From an uncultured Erysipelotrichaceae bacterium (GTDB lineage Bacteria; Bacillota_I; Bacilli_A; RF39; UBA660): a DNA stretch of 10,221 bases. The notes beneath the pieces are model-generated. The model had not been told where the DNA came from, did not search any database, and saw only the letters and a list, made by a program, of their open reading frames with translations. Shown here piece after piece: positions 1 through 6,180 of this stretch; positions within the stretch are counted from its first letter, which is position 1; every line of letters starts with the position of its first letter. The stretch is taken from assembly GCA_902795675.1 (NCBI GenBank), contig CADBLZ010000065.1:1-10221 (forward strand), written 5' to 3'. Made by a program: the position numbers and the translations under genes.

Positions 1-1
1 A

Positions 2-721
2 GCAACATATGTTGGTGTCTTTGATGATATAAGAGAATTATTTAGTACTACTAAGGAAGCTAAGATAAGAGGTTACGGAAAAGACCGATTCTCATTCAAC
101 GTTAAAGGTGGAAGATGTGAAGCTTGTTGGGGTGATGGTGTTAAGAGAATTGAAATGAACTTCTTACCTGATGTATATGTTCCTTGTGAAGTATGTCATG
201 GTACTCGTTTTAACAGAGAAACATTAGATGTTAAGTATAAAGAAAAGAATATTTCTGATGTTCTTAATATGAGAGTTAAGGAAGCGTTAGAATTCTTTGA
301 TAATGTTCCAAAGATAAAGAACAAGTTACAAGTTATGATGGATGTTGGTTTATCATATATTGAACTTGGTCAAAGTGCACCTACATTATCAGGTGGTGAA
401 GCCGGACGTGTTAAACTTGCTAAAGAATTACAAAAGAAAGCGACTGGTAACTCTGTATTTATTTTAGATGAACCTACTACAGGTCTTCACTCAGATGATA
501 TTAAGAAATTAATTCAAATATTACAAAGAATAGTTGATAATGGAGATACAGTTATTGTTATTGAACATAATTTAGATGTTATTAAGGTAGCTGACTATAT
601 TATTGATTTAGGACCTGAAGGCGGAGATCAAGGTGGTACTGTTGTTGCTACTGGAACACCTGAAGATATAACTAAAGTTAAAGAATCTTATACAGGTGAA
701 TGGTTAAGGAAGGTATTATAA
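2..721 (+). CDS. uvrA: UvrA, excinuclease ABC subunit A (C-terminal 239 residues, 5' truncated by window)
   Basis: UvrA is the damage-sensing ATPase of nucleotide excision repair; it dimerises and loads UvrB onto lesions in the cytoplasm. The frame is open from base 2, so the gene enters from outside the window (full UvrA is about 940 residues). Visible in order: the RGYGKDRFSFNVKGGRCEAC block, the C-terminal zinc finger with CxxC pairs at fragment residues 39/42 and 62/65, the second ABC signature LSGGEA near residue 129, Walker B FILDEPTTGLH, and the H-loop in IEHNLDVI followed by DLGPEGG. Two residues are odd. The glutamine normally following LSGGEA is glycine (codon 404-406), and a tryptophan follows the first CxxC, where a polar or charged residue is usual. 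The stop TAA overlaps the next gene's ATG by one base. Identification is certain; the missing N-terminal part cannot be judged. Confidence 0.98.
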   Translation, partial: ATYVGVFDDIRELFSTTKEAKIRGYGKDRFSFNVKGGRCEACWGDGVKRIEMNFLPDVYVPCEVCHGTRFNRETLDVKYKEKNISDVLNMRVKEALEFFDNVPKIKNKLQVMMDVGLSYIELGQSAPTLSGGEAGRVKLAKELQKKATGNSVFILDEPTTGLHSDDIKKLIQILQRIVDNGDTVIVIEHNLDVIKVADYIIDLGPEGGDQGGTVVATGTPEDITKVKESYTGEWLRKVL

Positions 722-1065
722 TGGAAAGTATTAAAGTTAAAAGATGTGAAATAGAATATAAAGATATGAATTATATAATTGTTAATTTAATGGAGAATGT
801 TATCGATGTTAATGGTGAATTATATGAGTATACTATTTCAGATGATGAAAAGAATCTTATTAATGATATGATTATCGAGTATAAAGATATGGATGATTTT
901 GAATACTGGGAAGATAAGACTTCTGAAACTAAACCTATGCCAGTAATGTGGAGAATAGGTTTCTATGATGAATTTGATAACTATTACCATAAGAGTGGAG
1001 CTTTAAAATATCCACCTAAGTTTATGGAACTAGTTGATCATTTAAAAAAATTAAATAGAATATAA
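721..1065 (+). CDS. Hypothetical 114-residue protein translationally coupled to uvrA
   Basis: I do not recognise the family. The start is ATG 721, sharing its A with the uvrA stop (TAATG), with AAGGAAGG at 706-713 as ribosome binding site inside the uvrA end. An in-frame start at 700 lacks a comparable site. The product is soluble-looking, acidic and rich in Asp, Glu, Tyr and Met. It has no signal peptide, membrane segment or cysteine motif (one Cys near residue 9). The first half alternates beta-like stretches (YIIVNLMENVIDVNGELYEY). The second half holds a Trp-containing acidic segment (DDFEYWEDKT) and ends in a likely helix (FMELVDHLKKLNRI). A terminator follows directly, so it is the last gene of the uvrA unit. 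In many Bacilli this slot between uvrA and lgt holds hprK, but this protein has no P-loop and is far too short to be HPr kinase. Function unknown. Confidence 0.75.
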   Translation: MESIKVKRCEIEYKDMNYIIVNLMENVIDVNGELYEYTISDDEKNLINDMIIEYKDMDDFEYWEDKTSETKPMPVMWRIGFYDEFDNYYHKSGALKYPPKFMELVDHLKKLNRI

Positions 1066-1088
1066 AAAGCACTTATGGTGCTTTTTTT
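1065..1088 (+). terminator. Intrinsic terminator after the uvrA unit
   Basis: AAAAGCAC (1065-1072), loop TTATG and GTGCTTTT (1078-1085) form a stem that runs into seven T residues (1082-1088). It overlaps the last base of the preceding stop codon and closes the uvrA transcript. Confidence 0.8.
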
Positions 1089-1096
1089 GTTATAAT
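1088..1096 (+). promoter_or_regulatory. Extended -10 promoter for lgt
   Basis: TGTTATAAT at 1088-1096 is a perfect extended -10 (TGnTATAAT) directly after the terminator T-run. No good -35 is seen at the expected distance, which an extended -10 can tolerate. The predicted transcript start near 1103 would leave a very short leader before the lgt ATG at 1113. Confidence 0.55.
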
Positions 1097-1112
1097 AAGT
1101 TTGGTGATTGAT

Positions 1113-1913
1113 ATGGATCCAATAATATTTAGTTTAGGACCAGTAGAAATTAGATGGTACGCTGTATTAATTCTACTAGGAGTTATTGTAGCTATCTTAT
1201 TAGGTACTAAAGAAAGTAAAAAGTTTAATTATCCTAAAGACTTTGTTTTTGATTTAGGCTTTTATGTTGTTATCTTTGGTATTATTGGTGCCCGTCTTTA
1301 TTTTGTATTATTTAATTTAGAGCTTTATCAAGATTGGGTAGATATCCTTCGTATTTGGGAGGGTGGTTTAGCTATCCATGGTGGTATTATAGCTGGTTTT
1401 ATTACTACTTTAATTTACTGTAAGATTAAGAAGGTTAATTTATTTAAAGTAACTGATATAGCTGTTATATCACTTATAATTGCTCAAGCTATTGGTAGAT
1501 GGGGTAATTTCTTTAATGCAGAAGCACATGGAGGAATTGTTACTCTAGGTACTATGAAGAGTTTATTTATACCTCAATTTATCATTGATGGTATGAATAT
1601 AGGTGGTGTTCACTATGCACCTGCTTTCTTAATTGAATCATTATGGTGTTTAGATGGCTTCCTAGCTTTATTATTAATTAGAAAAGTATATAAGAATCTA
1701 AAAGTAGGTGAATTAACTTCTTTCTACTTAATATTCTATAGTATTGGAAGATTTATTATTGAAAGTATGAGAACAGATTCATTAATGATAGGTGGACTTA
1801 AGATGGCTCAAGTAGTATCTGTTGTTTTAGCTGTTATTGGTGTTATTGCAATCATTCTAATTGAAACAAATGTTATTAAAAGTAAAAAGTATAATTTAAA
1901 AGAAATAGACTAA
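1113..1913 (+). CDS. lgt: Lgt, phosphatidylglycerol:prolipoprotein diacylglyceryl transferase
   Basis: Lgt is an integral membrane enzyme that moves diacylglycerol from phosphatidylglycerol to the lipobox cysteine of prolipoproteins, the first step of lipoprotein maturation. The 266-residue length is normal. The start is ATG 1113, with GGTGAT at 1103-1108 as ribosome binding site; this gives the usual opening MDPIIFSLGPVEIRWYA. Family motifs are present: HGG with His89, the signature GRWGNFFNAE with Arg129 and Glu137, and GRFIIESMR with Arg213, Glu217 and Arg220. Their spacing matches E. coli His103, Arg143, Glu151, Arg239, Glu243 and Arg246. Hydrophobic spans lie near residues 14-34, 48-68, 85-102, 114-128, 170-190, 203-216 and 233-252. 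The gene has its own promoter between two terminators and follows the uvrA unit as in many Bacilli, but without hprK between them. Confidence 0.97.
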   Translation: MDPIIFSLGPVEIRWYAVLILLGVIVAILLGTKESKKFNYPKDFVFDLGFYVVIFGIIGARLYFVLFNLELYQDWVDILRIWEGGLAIHGGIIAGFITTLIYCKIKKVNLFKVTDIAVISLIIAQAIGRWGNFFNAEAHGGIVTLGTMKSLFIPQFIIDGMNIGGVHYAPAFLIESLWCLDGFLALLLIRKVYKNLKVGELTSFYLIFYSIGRFIIESMRTDSLMIGGLKMAQVVSVVLAVIGVIAIILIETNVIKSKKYNLKEID

Positions 1914-1920
1914 GTTTAAG

Positions 1921-1949
1921 ATTTGCTGTATATTTATATAGCAAATTTT
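1921..1949 (+). terminator. Likely intrinsic terminator after lgt
   Basis: ATTTGCT (1921-1927) pairs with AGCAAAT (1940-1946), and the stem extends inward through GTAT/ATAT. The following T-run is only four bases (1946-1949) before A and G, so termination may be partial. Confidence 0.55.
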
Positions 1950-1981
1950 ATGTTTATAGTTTCAAATGATTACTTAAATTA

Positions 1982-2008
1982 TATAATTTAGTAAATTAGT
2001 GATAATAT
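1982..2008 (+). promoter_or_regulatory. Possible promoter(s) for the mrnC unit
   Basis: Two candidate -10 boxes lie in the lgt-mrnC gap: TATAAT at 1982-1987, and TGATAATAT (extended -10) at 2000-2008. Neither has a strong -35 (TTTCAA at 1960-1965 is the best for the first). The AT-rich background makes chance matches likely, so which box is used is open. Apart from this and the preceding terminator, I see nothing in the 169-base gap. Confidence 0.35.
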
Positions 2009-2082
2009 ACTTTAAGAGTTTTAAATTTAGTAATTTGATATAGAGAAACAAATATGTTAAGTTGCTCATAGAGGTGAGTGAA

Positions 2083-2448
2083 ATGAATAATGATAATCCA
2101 CTAGTAATGGCATATATGGGAGATACTGTATATGAAAGATATATTAGAGAATATCTTATTAAACAAGGTATTAGTAAGATTGGTGAATTACAAGCTAGAA
2201 GTTTAGATTTTGTTAGTGCTAAGAGTCAAAGAAGACATTTAGAAAACTTAATTGATAATAATGTGTTAACAGAAGATGAAATTGAGATAGTTAAGTGGGG
2301 TAGAAATGCTAAAGGACCTAGAACAAAGAGTGCTGATATTGTAACTTATCGTTTAGCAACTGGTTTGGAAGCATTAATTGGCAAATTATATTTTGATAAA
2401 AAAATAGAAAGAATAGATGAAATTATGAAGTTCATCTTAGGTGAGTAA
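2083..2448 (+). CDS. mrnC: MrnC, Mini-ribonuclease III
   Basis: Mini-III is a dimeric RNase III-type nuclease without a dsRNA-binding domain; in Bacillus it trims both ends of 23S rRNA. The 121-residue product has the family hallmarks. NPLVMAYMGDTVYE lies near the N-terminus with catalytic Asp14 (equivalent to Asp23 of the B. subtilis enzyme). VSAKSQ is mid-protein, GRNAK with ADIVTYRLATG follows, and EALIG carries the second acidic residue, Glu96. The start is ATG 2083, placed by GAGGTG at 2071-2076; an in-frame TTG at 2062 has no support. The stop lies one base before the rlmB ATG, and the rlmB ribosome binding site lies within the last codons, so the two rRNA maturation genes are probably coupled. 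In B. subtilis the upstream neighbour is cysS, which is not here. Confidence 0.96.
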   Translation: MNNDNPLVMAYMGDTVYERYIREYLIKQGISKIGELQARSLDFVSAKSQRRHLENLIDNNVLTEDEIEIVKWGRNAKGPRTKSADIVTYRLATGLEALIGKLYFDKKIERIDEIMKFILGE

Positions 2449-2449
2449 T

Positions 2450-3133
2450 ATGAAAGTTTATGGAAAGAATGTATTTAACGAATTAAAAGAAAAACCTAAA
2501 AGTATTAAAAAAGTTTATTTATCAAAGGGTTTTACTGATAAAGATATTATTAATTTTATAAAAGATAATCATATTGCATATACAGTAATGGATACTAAGA
2601 AGTTAGATGCTATGTGTCCTGGTAAACATCAAGGTATTGTTATGAGTATTGATGATTTTGAATATAGTGATTACCAAGATATGCTTAATGATAATATTGT
2701 TGTTATGTTAGATCATTTAGAAGATCCTCATAATTTTGGTGCAATTATTAGAACATGTGAATGTGCTGGTATTAAATCTATTATTATTCCAAAGGATAGA
2801 AGTGTATCTGTAACTGATACAGTTATGAAAACTAGTACAGGTGCTTTAGAACATGTTAATATTGCAATGGTTAATAACTTAGTTAATGTTATAAAAGAAT
2901 TTAAAGATAATGGTTACTTTGTTTATGCTGCTGATATGGACGGCGAAAACTATAAAGACATTTCATTCAGTGATAAGGTATTACTTATTATTGGCTCTGA
3001 AGGTAACGGTGTTGGTAGATTAGTGAGAGATAATAGCGACGTTATAGTTTCTATTCCACAATATGGCCGTGTTAACAGTCTTAATGCATCTGTTGCTGCT
3101 GCTATATTAATTTATGGAATAGTAAACAAGTAG
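2450..3133 (+). CDS. rlmB: RlmB-type 23S rRNA 2'-O-methyltransferase (TrmH/SPOUT family)
   Basis: A SAM-dependent methyltransferase of the SpoU/TrmH branch, probably methylating a ribose in the 23S rRNA peptidyl-transferase region (G2251 in E. coli). In the 227-residue product, an N-terminal L30e-like substrate domain covers about residues 1-72 (VYGKNVFNELKE, KHQGIVM). The SPOUT domain follows with all three knot motifs: LDHLEDPHNFGAIIRT (about 87-102, with the conserved Asn and Arg), LLIIGSEGNGVGRLV (about 178-192), and SIPQYGRVNSLNASVAAAIL (201-220). The start is ATG 2450, with AGGTGAG at 2439-2445; the GTG at 2441 is itself within that site. Placement after mrnC matches yacO of B. subtilis. 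The next gene there, rae1, is missing here. Confidence 0.93.
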   Translation: MKVYGKNVFNELKEKPKSIKKVYLSKGFTDKDIINFIKDNHIAYTVMDTKKLDAMCPGKHQGIVMSIDDFEYSDYQDMLNDNIVVMLDHLEDPHNFGAIIRTCECAGIKSIIIPKDRSVSVTDTVMKTSTGALEHVNIAMVNNLVNVIKEFKDNGYFVYAADMDGENYKDISFSDKVLLIIGSEGNGVGRLVRDNSDVIVSIPQYGRVNSLNASVAAAILIYGIVNK

Positions 3134-3140
3134 GTTTACT

Positions 3141-3767
3141 ATGCATTATAATTATGATGATTATAATGATAGTGAACTTATTATGATGATCCATGAATCT
3201 TCTGAAGAAGCAAATGATATTTTATATAAGAAATATAATTATTTAATAAATGTTATTGTTAGTAAGTATAAATGGGTCGTTAATAAAACAAGTTATGATG
3301 TTAGTGATTTATATCAAGAAGCTTTAATTGGTTTTATTGAAGGAATTAATAAATATCGTGAAGATAAAGATTCTTCTTTACCTAGTTATTTAAGAATGTG
3401 TATTTTATCTAAAGTTCAAGACTTTGTTAGAAAGATAGCTAATAAATCAGATTCTGTTAATGTCGGTAATACTAGTTTGAATATGGAACTTGGTGATCAA
3501 GAACTTATTCAATTAATAAAGGGTGAAGATAAAGATGATCCTTTTGAGTACATTATGTATCAAGATGATAAAGAAAGATTAGATCGATTTATTAAATGTA
3601 AATTAACGGAGACGGAATATAAAATATATGGTTTATTAGTTAGTGATTGTAGTTATCAAGAAATAGCTGATATCCTTCATATTAATGTTAAAGCTGTAGA
3701 TAATGCTATTCAAAGAATAAAAAGGAAAATTAAAAGTTTAAATGTTGACAAATATTCTTGCATTTAA
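3141..3767 (+). CDS. sigH: SigH-like sigma-70 family RNA polymerase sigma factor
   Basis: An alternative sigma factor directing RNA polymerase to a promoter subset. SigH drives early sporulation and competence genes in Bacillus, but its regulon here is unknown. The protein is 208 residues, close to the usual 210-220. Region 2 spans about 25-100, with DVSDLYQEALIGFIEGINKY for core binding and a -10 recognition part ending DFVRK. The loop (about 100-150) is acidic. Region 4 spans about 154-200, with the helix-turn-helix SYQEIADILHINVKAVDNAI followed by QRIKRKI, very like SigH. Regions 1 and 3 are absent, as in this group. ATG 3141 lies seven bases after rlmB with only a weak GTAGG upstream, suggesting low or coupled translation. 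The position between rlmB and secE supports SigH rather than an ECF factor. Confidence 0.85.
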   Translation: MHYNYDDYNDSELIMMIHESSEEANDILYKKYNYLINVIVSKYKWVVNKTSYDVSDLYQEALIGFIEGINKYREDKDSSLPSYLRMCILSKVQDFVRKIANKSDSVNVGNTSLNMELGDQELIQLIKGEDKDDPFEYIMYQDDKERLDRFIKCKLTETEYKIYGLLVSDCSYQEIADILHINVKAVDNAIQRIKRKIKSLNVDKYSCI

Positions 3768-3794
3768 TAATGAATCGTGTTAAATTATTCGTAG

Positions 3795-3814
3795 AAACAC
3801 GTAAGTGTTTTTTT
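3795..3814 (+). terminator. Short hairpin with T-run between sigH and secE (terminator or attenuator)
   Basis: AAACAC (3795-3800), loop GTAA and GTGTTT (3805-3810) form a 6-bp stem running into seven T residues (3808-3814). No promoter can be seen between it and secE 26 bases on, so it is probably a partial terminator that lowers readthrough from sigH. Confidence 0.6.
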
Positions 3815-3840
3815 AAATGAAAAAATTTTGAGGTGATCTT

Positions 3841-4095
3841 ATGGCTAAGGCTAAAAATGTTAAAGAAGCTAAAGTTGAAGAAAAAGAAACAAAAAAGAAT
3901 AAAGTAAAAGAGGAAAAAGTAGTAGTTAAAAGTGAATCTAAAGGTGGCACTATAGCTGAACTTAAGAAAGTTGTATGGCCAAGCTTTGGTGACGTAATGA
4001 AATATACACTTGCAGTTATTATTATGTGCTTAATTGTATGTGGATTATTTCAATTAGTTACTATTTTAGTCTCATTGATAAAAGGAGTGTTATAA
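3841..4095 (+). CDS. secE: SecE, preprotein translocase subunit
   Basis: SecE is the small essential clamp around SecY in the Sec translocon. The 84-residue product has the core pattern LKKVVWPSFGDVMKYTLAVI at 41-60, a short amphipathic helix leading into one membrane span at about 55-77. It ends in a short tail, LIKGVL. Residues 1-35 form a lysine/glutamate-rich low-complexity extension that Bacillus SecE (59 residues) lacks; such basic extensions occur in other lineages. The ribosome binding site GAGGTGAT (3830-3837) is strong. The stop lies one base before the nusG start, giving the conserved secE-nusG pair. In B. subtilis rpmG precedes secE, but not here. Confidence 0.95.
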   Translation: MAKAKNVKEAKVEEKETKKNKVKEEKVVVKSESKGGTIAELKKVVWPSFGDVMKYTLAVIIMCLIVCGLFQLVTILVSLIKGVL

Positions 4096-4096
4096 G

Positions 4097-4639
4097 ATGG
4101 AAGAAGAAAAACAATGGTATGTTGTTAACACATACAGTGGACATGAAGATAGTGTTAAAGAAAAACTAGAACAACGTGCTCAATCAATGGGAATGCAAGA
4201 TAATATCTTTAGAGTTATTATCCCAACTGCTACTGAAGTAGAAGTTAAGAATGGTCAAAAGAAAGAAAAGACTAAAAAGATGTTCCCTGGTTATGTTTTA
4301 GTAGAAATGATTATGTCTGATGAAGCATGGTTCATTGTTCGTAATACTCCAGGTGTTACAGGTTTCATCGGTTCTTCTGGACATAAAGCAAAGCCTACTC
4401 CATTATTCCCAAGTGAAGTTGATCATATCTTATCACTTGTTGGTATGAGTAGAAATAATGTTGAAAAAGATTTAGCTATTGGCGTTAAGATTACTATTAA
4501 AGATGGTCCATTCAAAGGTATGAACGGTACTGTTGATAGTATAGATAATGAGAATAATAGATTAACTGCTACAATTGACTTATTTGGTCAAGCTACACCA
4601 GTTGAACTAGAATTCTTCCAAGTTGATATTTTAAATTAA
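4097..4639 (+). CDS. nusG: NusG, transcription elongation/termination factor
   Basis: NusG binds the RNA polymerase clamp and modulates pausing, termination and transcription-translation coupling. The 180-residue length is standard. The NGN domain covers about 5-112, with QWYVVNTYSGHE, KMFPGYVLVEM and VRNTPGVTGFIG. A linker follows. The KOW domain covers about 124-180, with GVKITIKDGPFKGMNGTVDSI and a C-terminal VELEFFQVDIL. The ribosome binding site AAAGGAG (4081-4087) lies in the last codons of secE. A terminator follows, so sigH/secE/nusG transcription ends before the ribosomal protein unit. Confidence 0.98.
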   Translation: MEEEKQWYVVNTYSGHEDSVKEKLEQRAQSMGMQDNIFRVIIPTATEVEVKNGQKKEKTKKMFPGYVLVEMIMSDEAWFIVRNTPGVTGFIGSSGHKAKPTPLFPSEVDHILSLVGMSRNNVEKDLAIGVKITIKDGPFKGMNGTVDSIDNENNRLTATIDLFGQATPVELEFFQVDILN

Positions 4640-4645
4640 TCTAAT

Positions 4646-4669
4646 AAAGGCAACAATATGTTGCTTTTT
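4646..4669 (+). terminator. Intrinsic terminator after nusG
   Basis: AAAGGCAACA (4646-4655), loop ATA and TGTTGCTTTT (4659-4668) form a long stem with one G-T pair that runs into five T residues (4665-4669). Confidence 0.8.
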
Positions 4670-4691
4670 ATTATGCAAGTATAATTAAGAC

Positions 4692-4720
4692 TTGATTAAT
4701 AAAACCTTTTATGTTAATAT
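4692..4720 (+). promoter_or_regulatory. Promoter of rplK-rplA
   Basis: TTGATT (4692-4697), a 17-base spacer and TAATAT (4715-4720), with TGT at 4712-4714 as an extended -10. The predicted start near 4727 gives a leader of nearly 100 bases before the rplK GTG. Confidence 0.7.
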
Positions 4721-4726
4721 CTTAAG

Positions 4727-4793
4727 TGCGATTATGTTTATTTACATAATTAATAAGTGGAAGGGAAAAGCGGATTGCCCTAATAACCACTTT
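4727..4793 (+). promoter_or_regulatory. Structured rplK leader, probable L1 autoregulatory site
   Basis: Two hairpins are visible. The first is ATTATGT (4731-4737) with ACATAAT (4744-4750). The second has an outer stem AAGTGG (4755-4760) with CCACTT (4787-4792) and an inner stem AGGG (4762-4765) with CCCT (4778-4781), separated by an asymmetric loop with AATAA on the 3' side. Known biology: L1 represses the rplK-rplA mRNA by binding a mimic of its 23S rRNA site. The two-stem, asymmetric-loop layout just upstream of the ribosome binding site fits such an operator. That L1 is the ligand is inference. Confidence 0.55.
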
Positions 4794-4822
4794 CGCGAGA
4801 ATATTTTATGGAGGTGTTTTTC

Positions 4823-5416
4823 GTGGCAAAAGAAGTCGTAAAAAAGATTAAATTACAAATTCCTGCTGGTAAAGCAACACCAGCACCACCAGTTGGTACA
4901 GTTTTAGGTCCTTCTGGTATAAATTTAAGTGATTTCTGTACAAAGTTCAATGATGCAACTAGAGATAAAATGGGAGATATTATCCCAGTTGAAATTAGTC
5001 TTTATGAAGATAGATCATTTGATTTAGTATTTAAGTCTGCTCCTGCTGCATTCTTAATTAAGAAAGCTGCTGGTATTCAAAAAGCAAGTGCTAAAGGTGC
5101 TAATCAATTAGTTGCAACTATTACTAAAGATCAATTAAAACAAATTGCTGAAACTAAAATGGCTGACTTAAATGCATATGACATTGAAGCAGCTATGAAC
5201 ATTATTGAAGGTACTGCTCGTAACATGGGTGTAGCTGTTAAAGGTGTTAATGACGCTGAAATGGCTGAACAAATGAAAGAAGCTGCAGTTGAAGAAGCTG
5301 CTGCTGCTAAACGTGAAGCAGAACTTGAAAAAATGGAAGCTGAAATTGAAGAACAAAAAGAAGTTGAAGTTATCAACGAAAAATCTGATACTGAAGCTGA
5401 AGAATCAGCTGAATAA
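4823..5416 (+). CDS. rplK: Ribosomal protein L11 (uL11) with acidic C-terminal extension
   Basis: L11 binds the GTPase-associated region of 23S rRNA and is needed for translation factor turnover. The start is GTG 4823, placed seven bases after GGAGGTG (4810-4816), giving the normal VAKEVVKKIKLQIPAGKATP. The ATG at 4808 overlaps that site and is rejected. Residues 1-141 are a complete L11. The N-terminal domain has APPVGTVLGPSGINL, and the C-terminal RNA-binding domain has SAPAAFLIKKAAGI and IEAAMNIIEGTARNMGVAV. Standard L11 ends there, but this protein continues for 56 residues of Ala/Glu/Lys-rich, probably helical or coiled-coil sequence ending in an acidic tail. The tail has the codon style of its neighbours and no sign of a frameshift. 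First gene of the rplK-rplA unit. Confidence 0.97.
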   Translation: MAKEVVKKIKLQIPAGKATPAPPVGTVLGPSGINLSDFCTKFNDATRDKMGDIIPVEISLYEDRSFDLVFKSAPAAFLIKKAAGIQKASAKGANQLVATITKDQLKQIAETKMADLNAYDIEAAMNIIEGTARNMGVAVKGVNDAEMAEQMKEAAVEEAAAAKREAELEKMEAEIEEQKEVEVINEKSDTEAEESAE

Positions 5417-5445
5417 TTTGTTACAAATAAATAATTTAAATTTTA

Positions 5446-5466
5446 ATCCGCTAATAAACCACAATT
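5446..5466 (+). promoter_or_regulatory. Repeated CTAATAA(A)CCAC motif upstream of rplA
   Basis: CCGCTAATAAACCAC (5448-5462) repeats the 3' arm of the rplK leader hairpin, CCCTAATAACCAC (4778-4790), just ahead of the rplA ribosome binding site AGGAGGG (5467-5473). Here no GTGG arm is visible in the 65-base gap to pair with it. It may be a second, degenerate L1 contact site. Confidence 0.4.
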
Positions 5467-5481
5467 AGGAGGGAAAATATT

Positions 5482-6180
5482 ATGAAGAAATATGGTAAAA
5501 AGTATGTGGAAGCTTCTAAAAAAGTAGAAAAGAATAATCTTTATACTCCAGAAGAAGCAATTAAATTAGTTAATGATACTTCTGTTACTAAATTTGATTC
5601 TACTGTTGAAGTAGCTATTAAGTTAAATCTTGATACTAAAAAAGCTGATCAACAATTACGTGGATCATTAGTATTACCTAATGGTACTGGTAAAACTAAA
5701 AGAGTTTTAGTTATTGCTAAGGGTGCTGCTGCTGAAGCTGCAAAAGCTGCTGGTGCAGATTTCGTTGGTGAAGCTGAAATGATCGATAAAATCGAAAAAG
5801 AAAACTGGTTCGATTATGATGTTATCGTTTGTACACCAGATATGATGGCACAATTAGGTAAGTTAGGTAAGGTTTTAGGACCTAAAGGTTTAATGCCAAA
5901 CCCTAAAACTGGTACTGTAACTATGGATACTAAAAAAGCAGTAGATGATATTAAAAAAGGTATGATTGAATATAGAACTGATTCATATGGTAATATTCAT
6001 TCAATTATTGGTAAAGTATCATTTGACGATAAGAAGTTACTTGAAAACTTAAAGTATATTGTTAGTACTATTGTAAAAGCAAAACCTACAGCAGTTAAAG
6101 GTAACTATATTACTAATATCTCAATTTCTAGTACAATGGGTCCTGGAATTAAGATTAACCAAAAATCATTTGACAATTAA
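5482..6180 (+). CDS. rplA: Ribosomal protein L1 (uL1)
   Basis: L1 forms the mobile stalk that guides deacylated tRNA out of the E site, and it commonly represses its own operon. The length of 232 residues is normal. Domain I residues include KFDSTVEVAIKLNLDTKKAD and DQQLRG, domain II lies in the middle (about 68-158), and the L1 signature GKVLGPKGLMPNPKTGT lies at about 131-147. The protein closes with TNISISSTMGPGIKI. ATG 5482 follows AGGAGGG at 5467-5473. The last codons (TTTGACAAT) carry the -35 of the rplJ promoter, so the coding end doubles as a regulatory site. There is no terminator between rplA and the rplJ leader, so readthrough is possible. Confidence 0.98.
   Translation: MKKYGKKYVEASKKVEKNNLYTPEEAIKLVNDTSVTKFDSTVEVAIKLNLDTKKADQQLRGSLVLPNGTGKTKRVLVIAKGAAAEAAKAAGADFVGEAEMIDKIEKENWFDYDVIVCTPDMMAQLGKLGKVLGPKGLMPNPKTGTVTMDTKKAVDDIKKGMIEYRTDSYGNIHSIIGKVSFDDKKLLENLKYIVSTIVKAKPTAVKGNYITNISISSTMGPGIKINQKSFDN

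Noticed and set aside
3745..3773. TTGACA at 3745 as a secE promoter
   Set aside because: No acceptable -10 lies 16-18 bases downstream (TAATGA matches poorly), and the hairpin at 3795 would lie in the leader.
3770..3820. The 16-codon frame in the sigH-secE gap as a real small gene
   Set aside because: It has no ribosome binding site and overlaps the hairpin; kept only as a speculative remnant under findings.
4808..4822. ATG 4808 as the start of rplK
   Set aside because: It overlaps the ribosome binding site GGAGGTG; GTG 4823 is correctly spaced and gives the family-standard N-terminus.
5131..5376. Reverse-strand open frames over the 3' half of rplK (also 5168-5356)
   Set aside because: They are mirrors of the Ala/Glu-rich L11 tail, giving Ser/Ala- or Phe/Ser-rich low-complexity products with no ribosome binding site.
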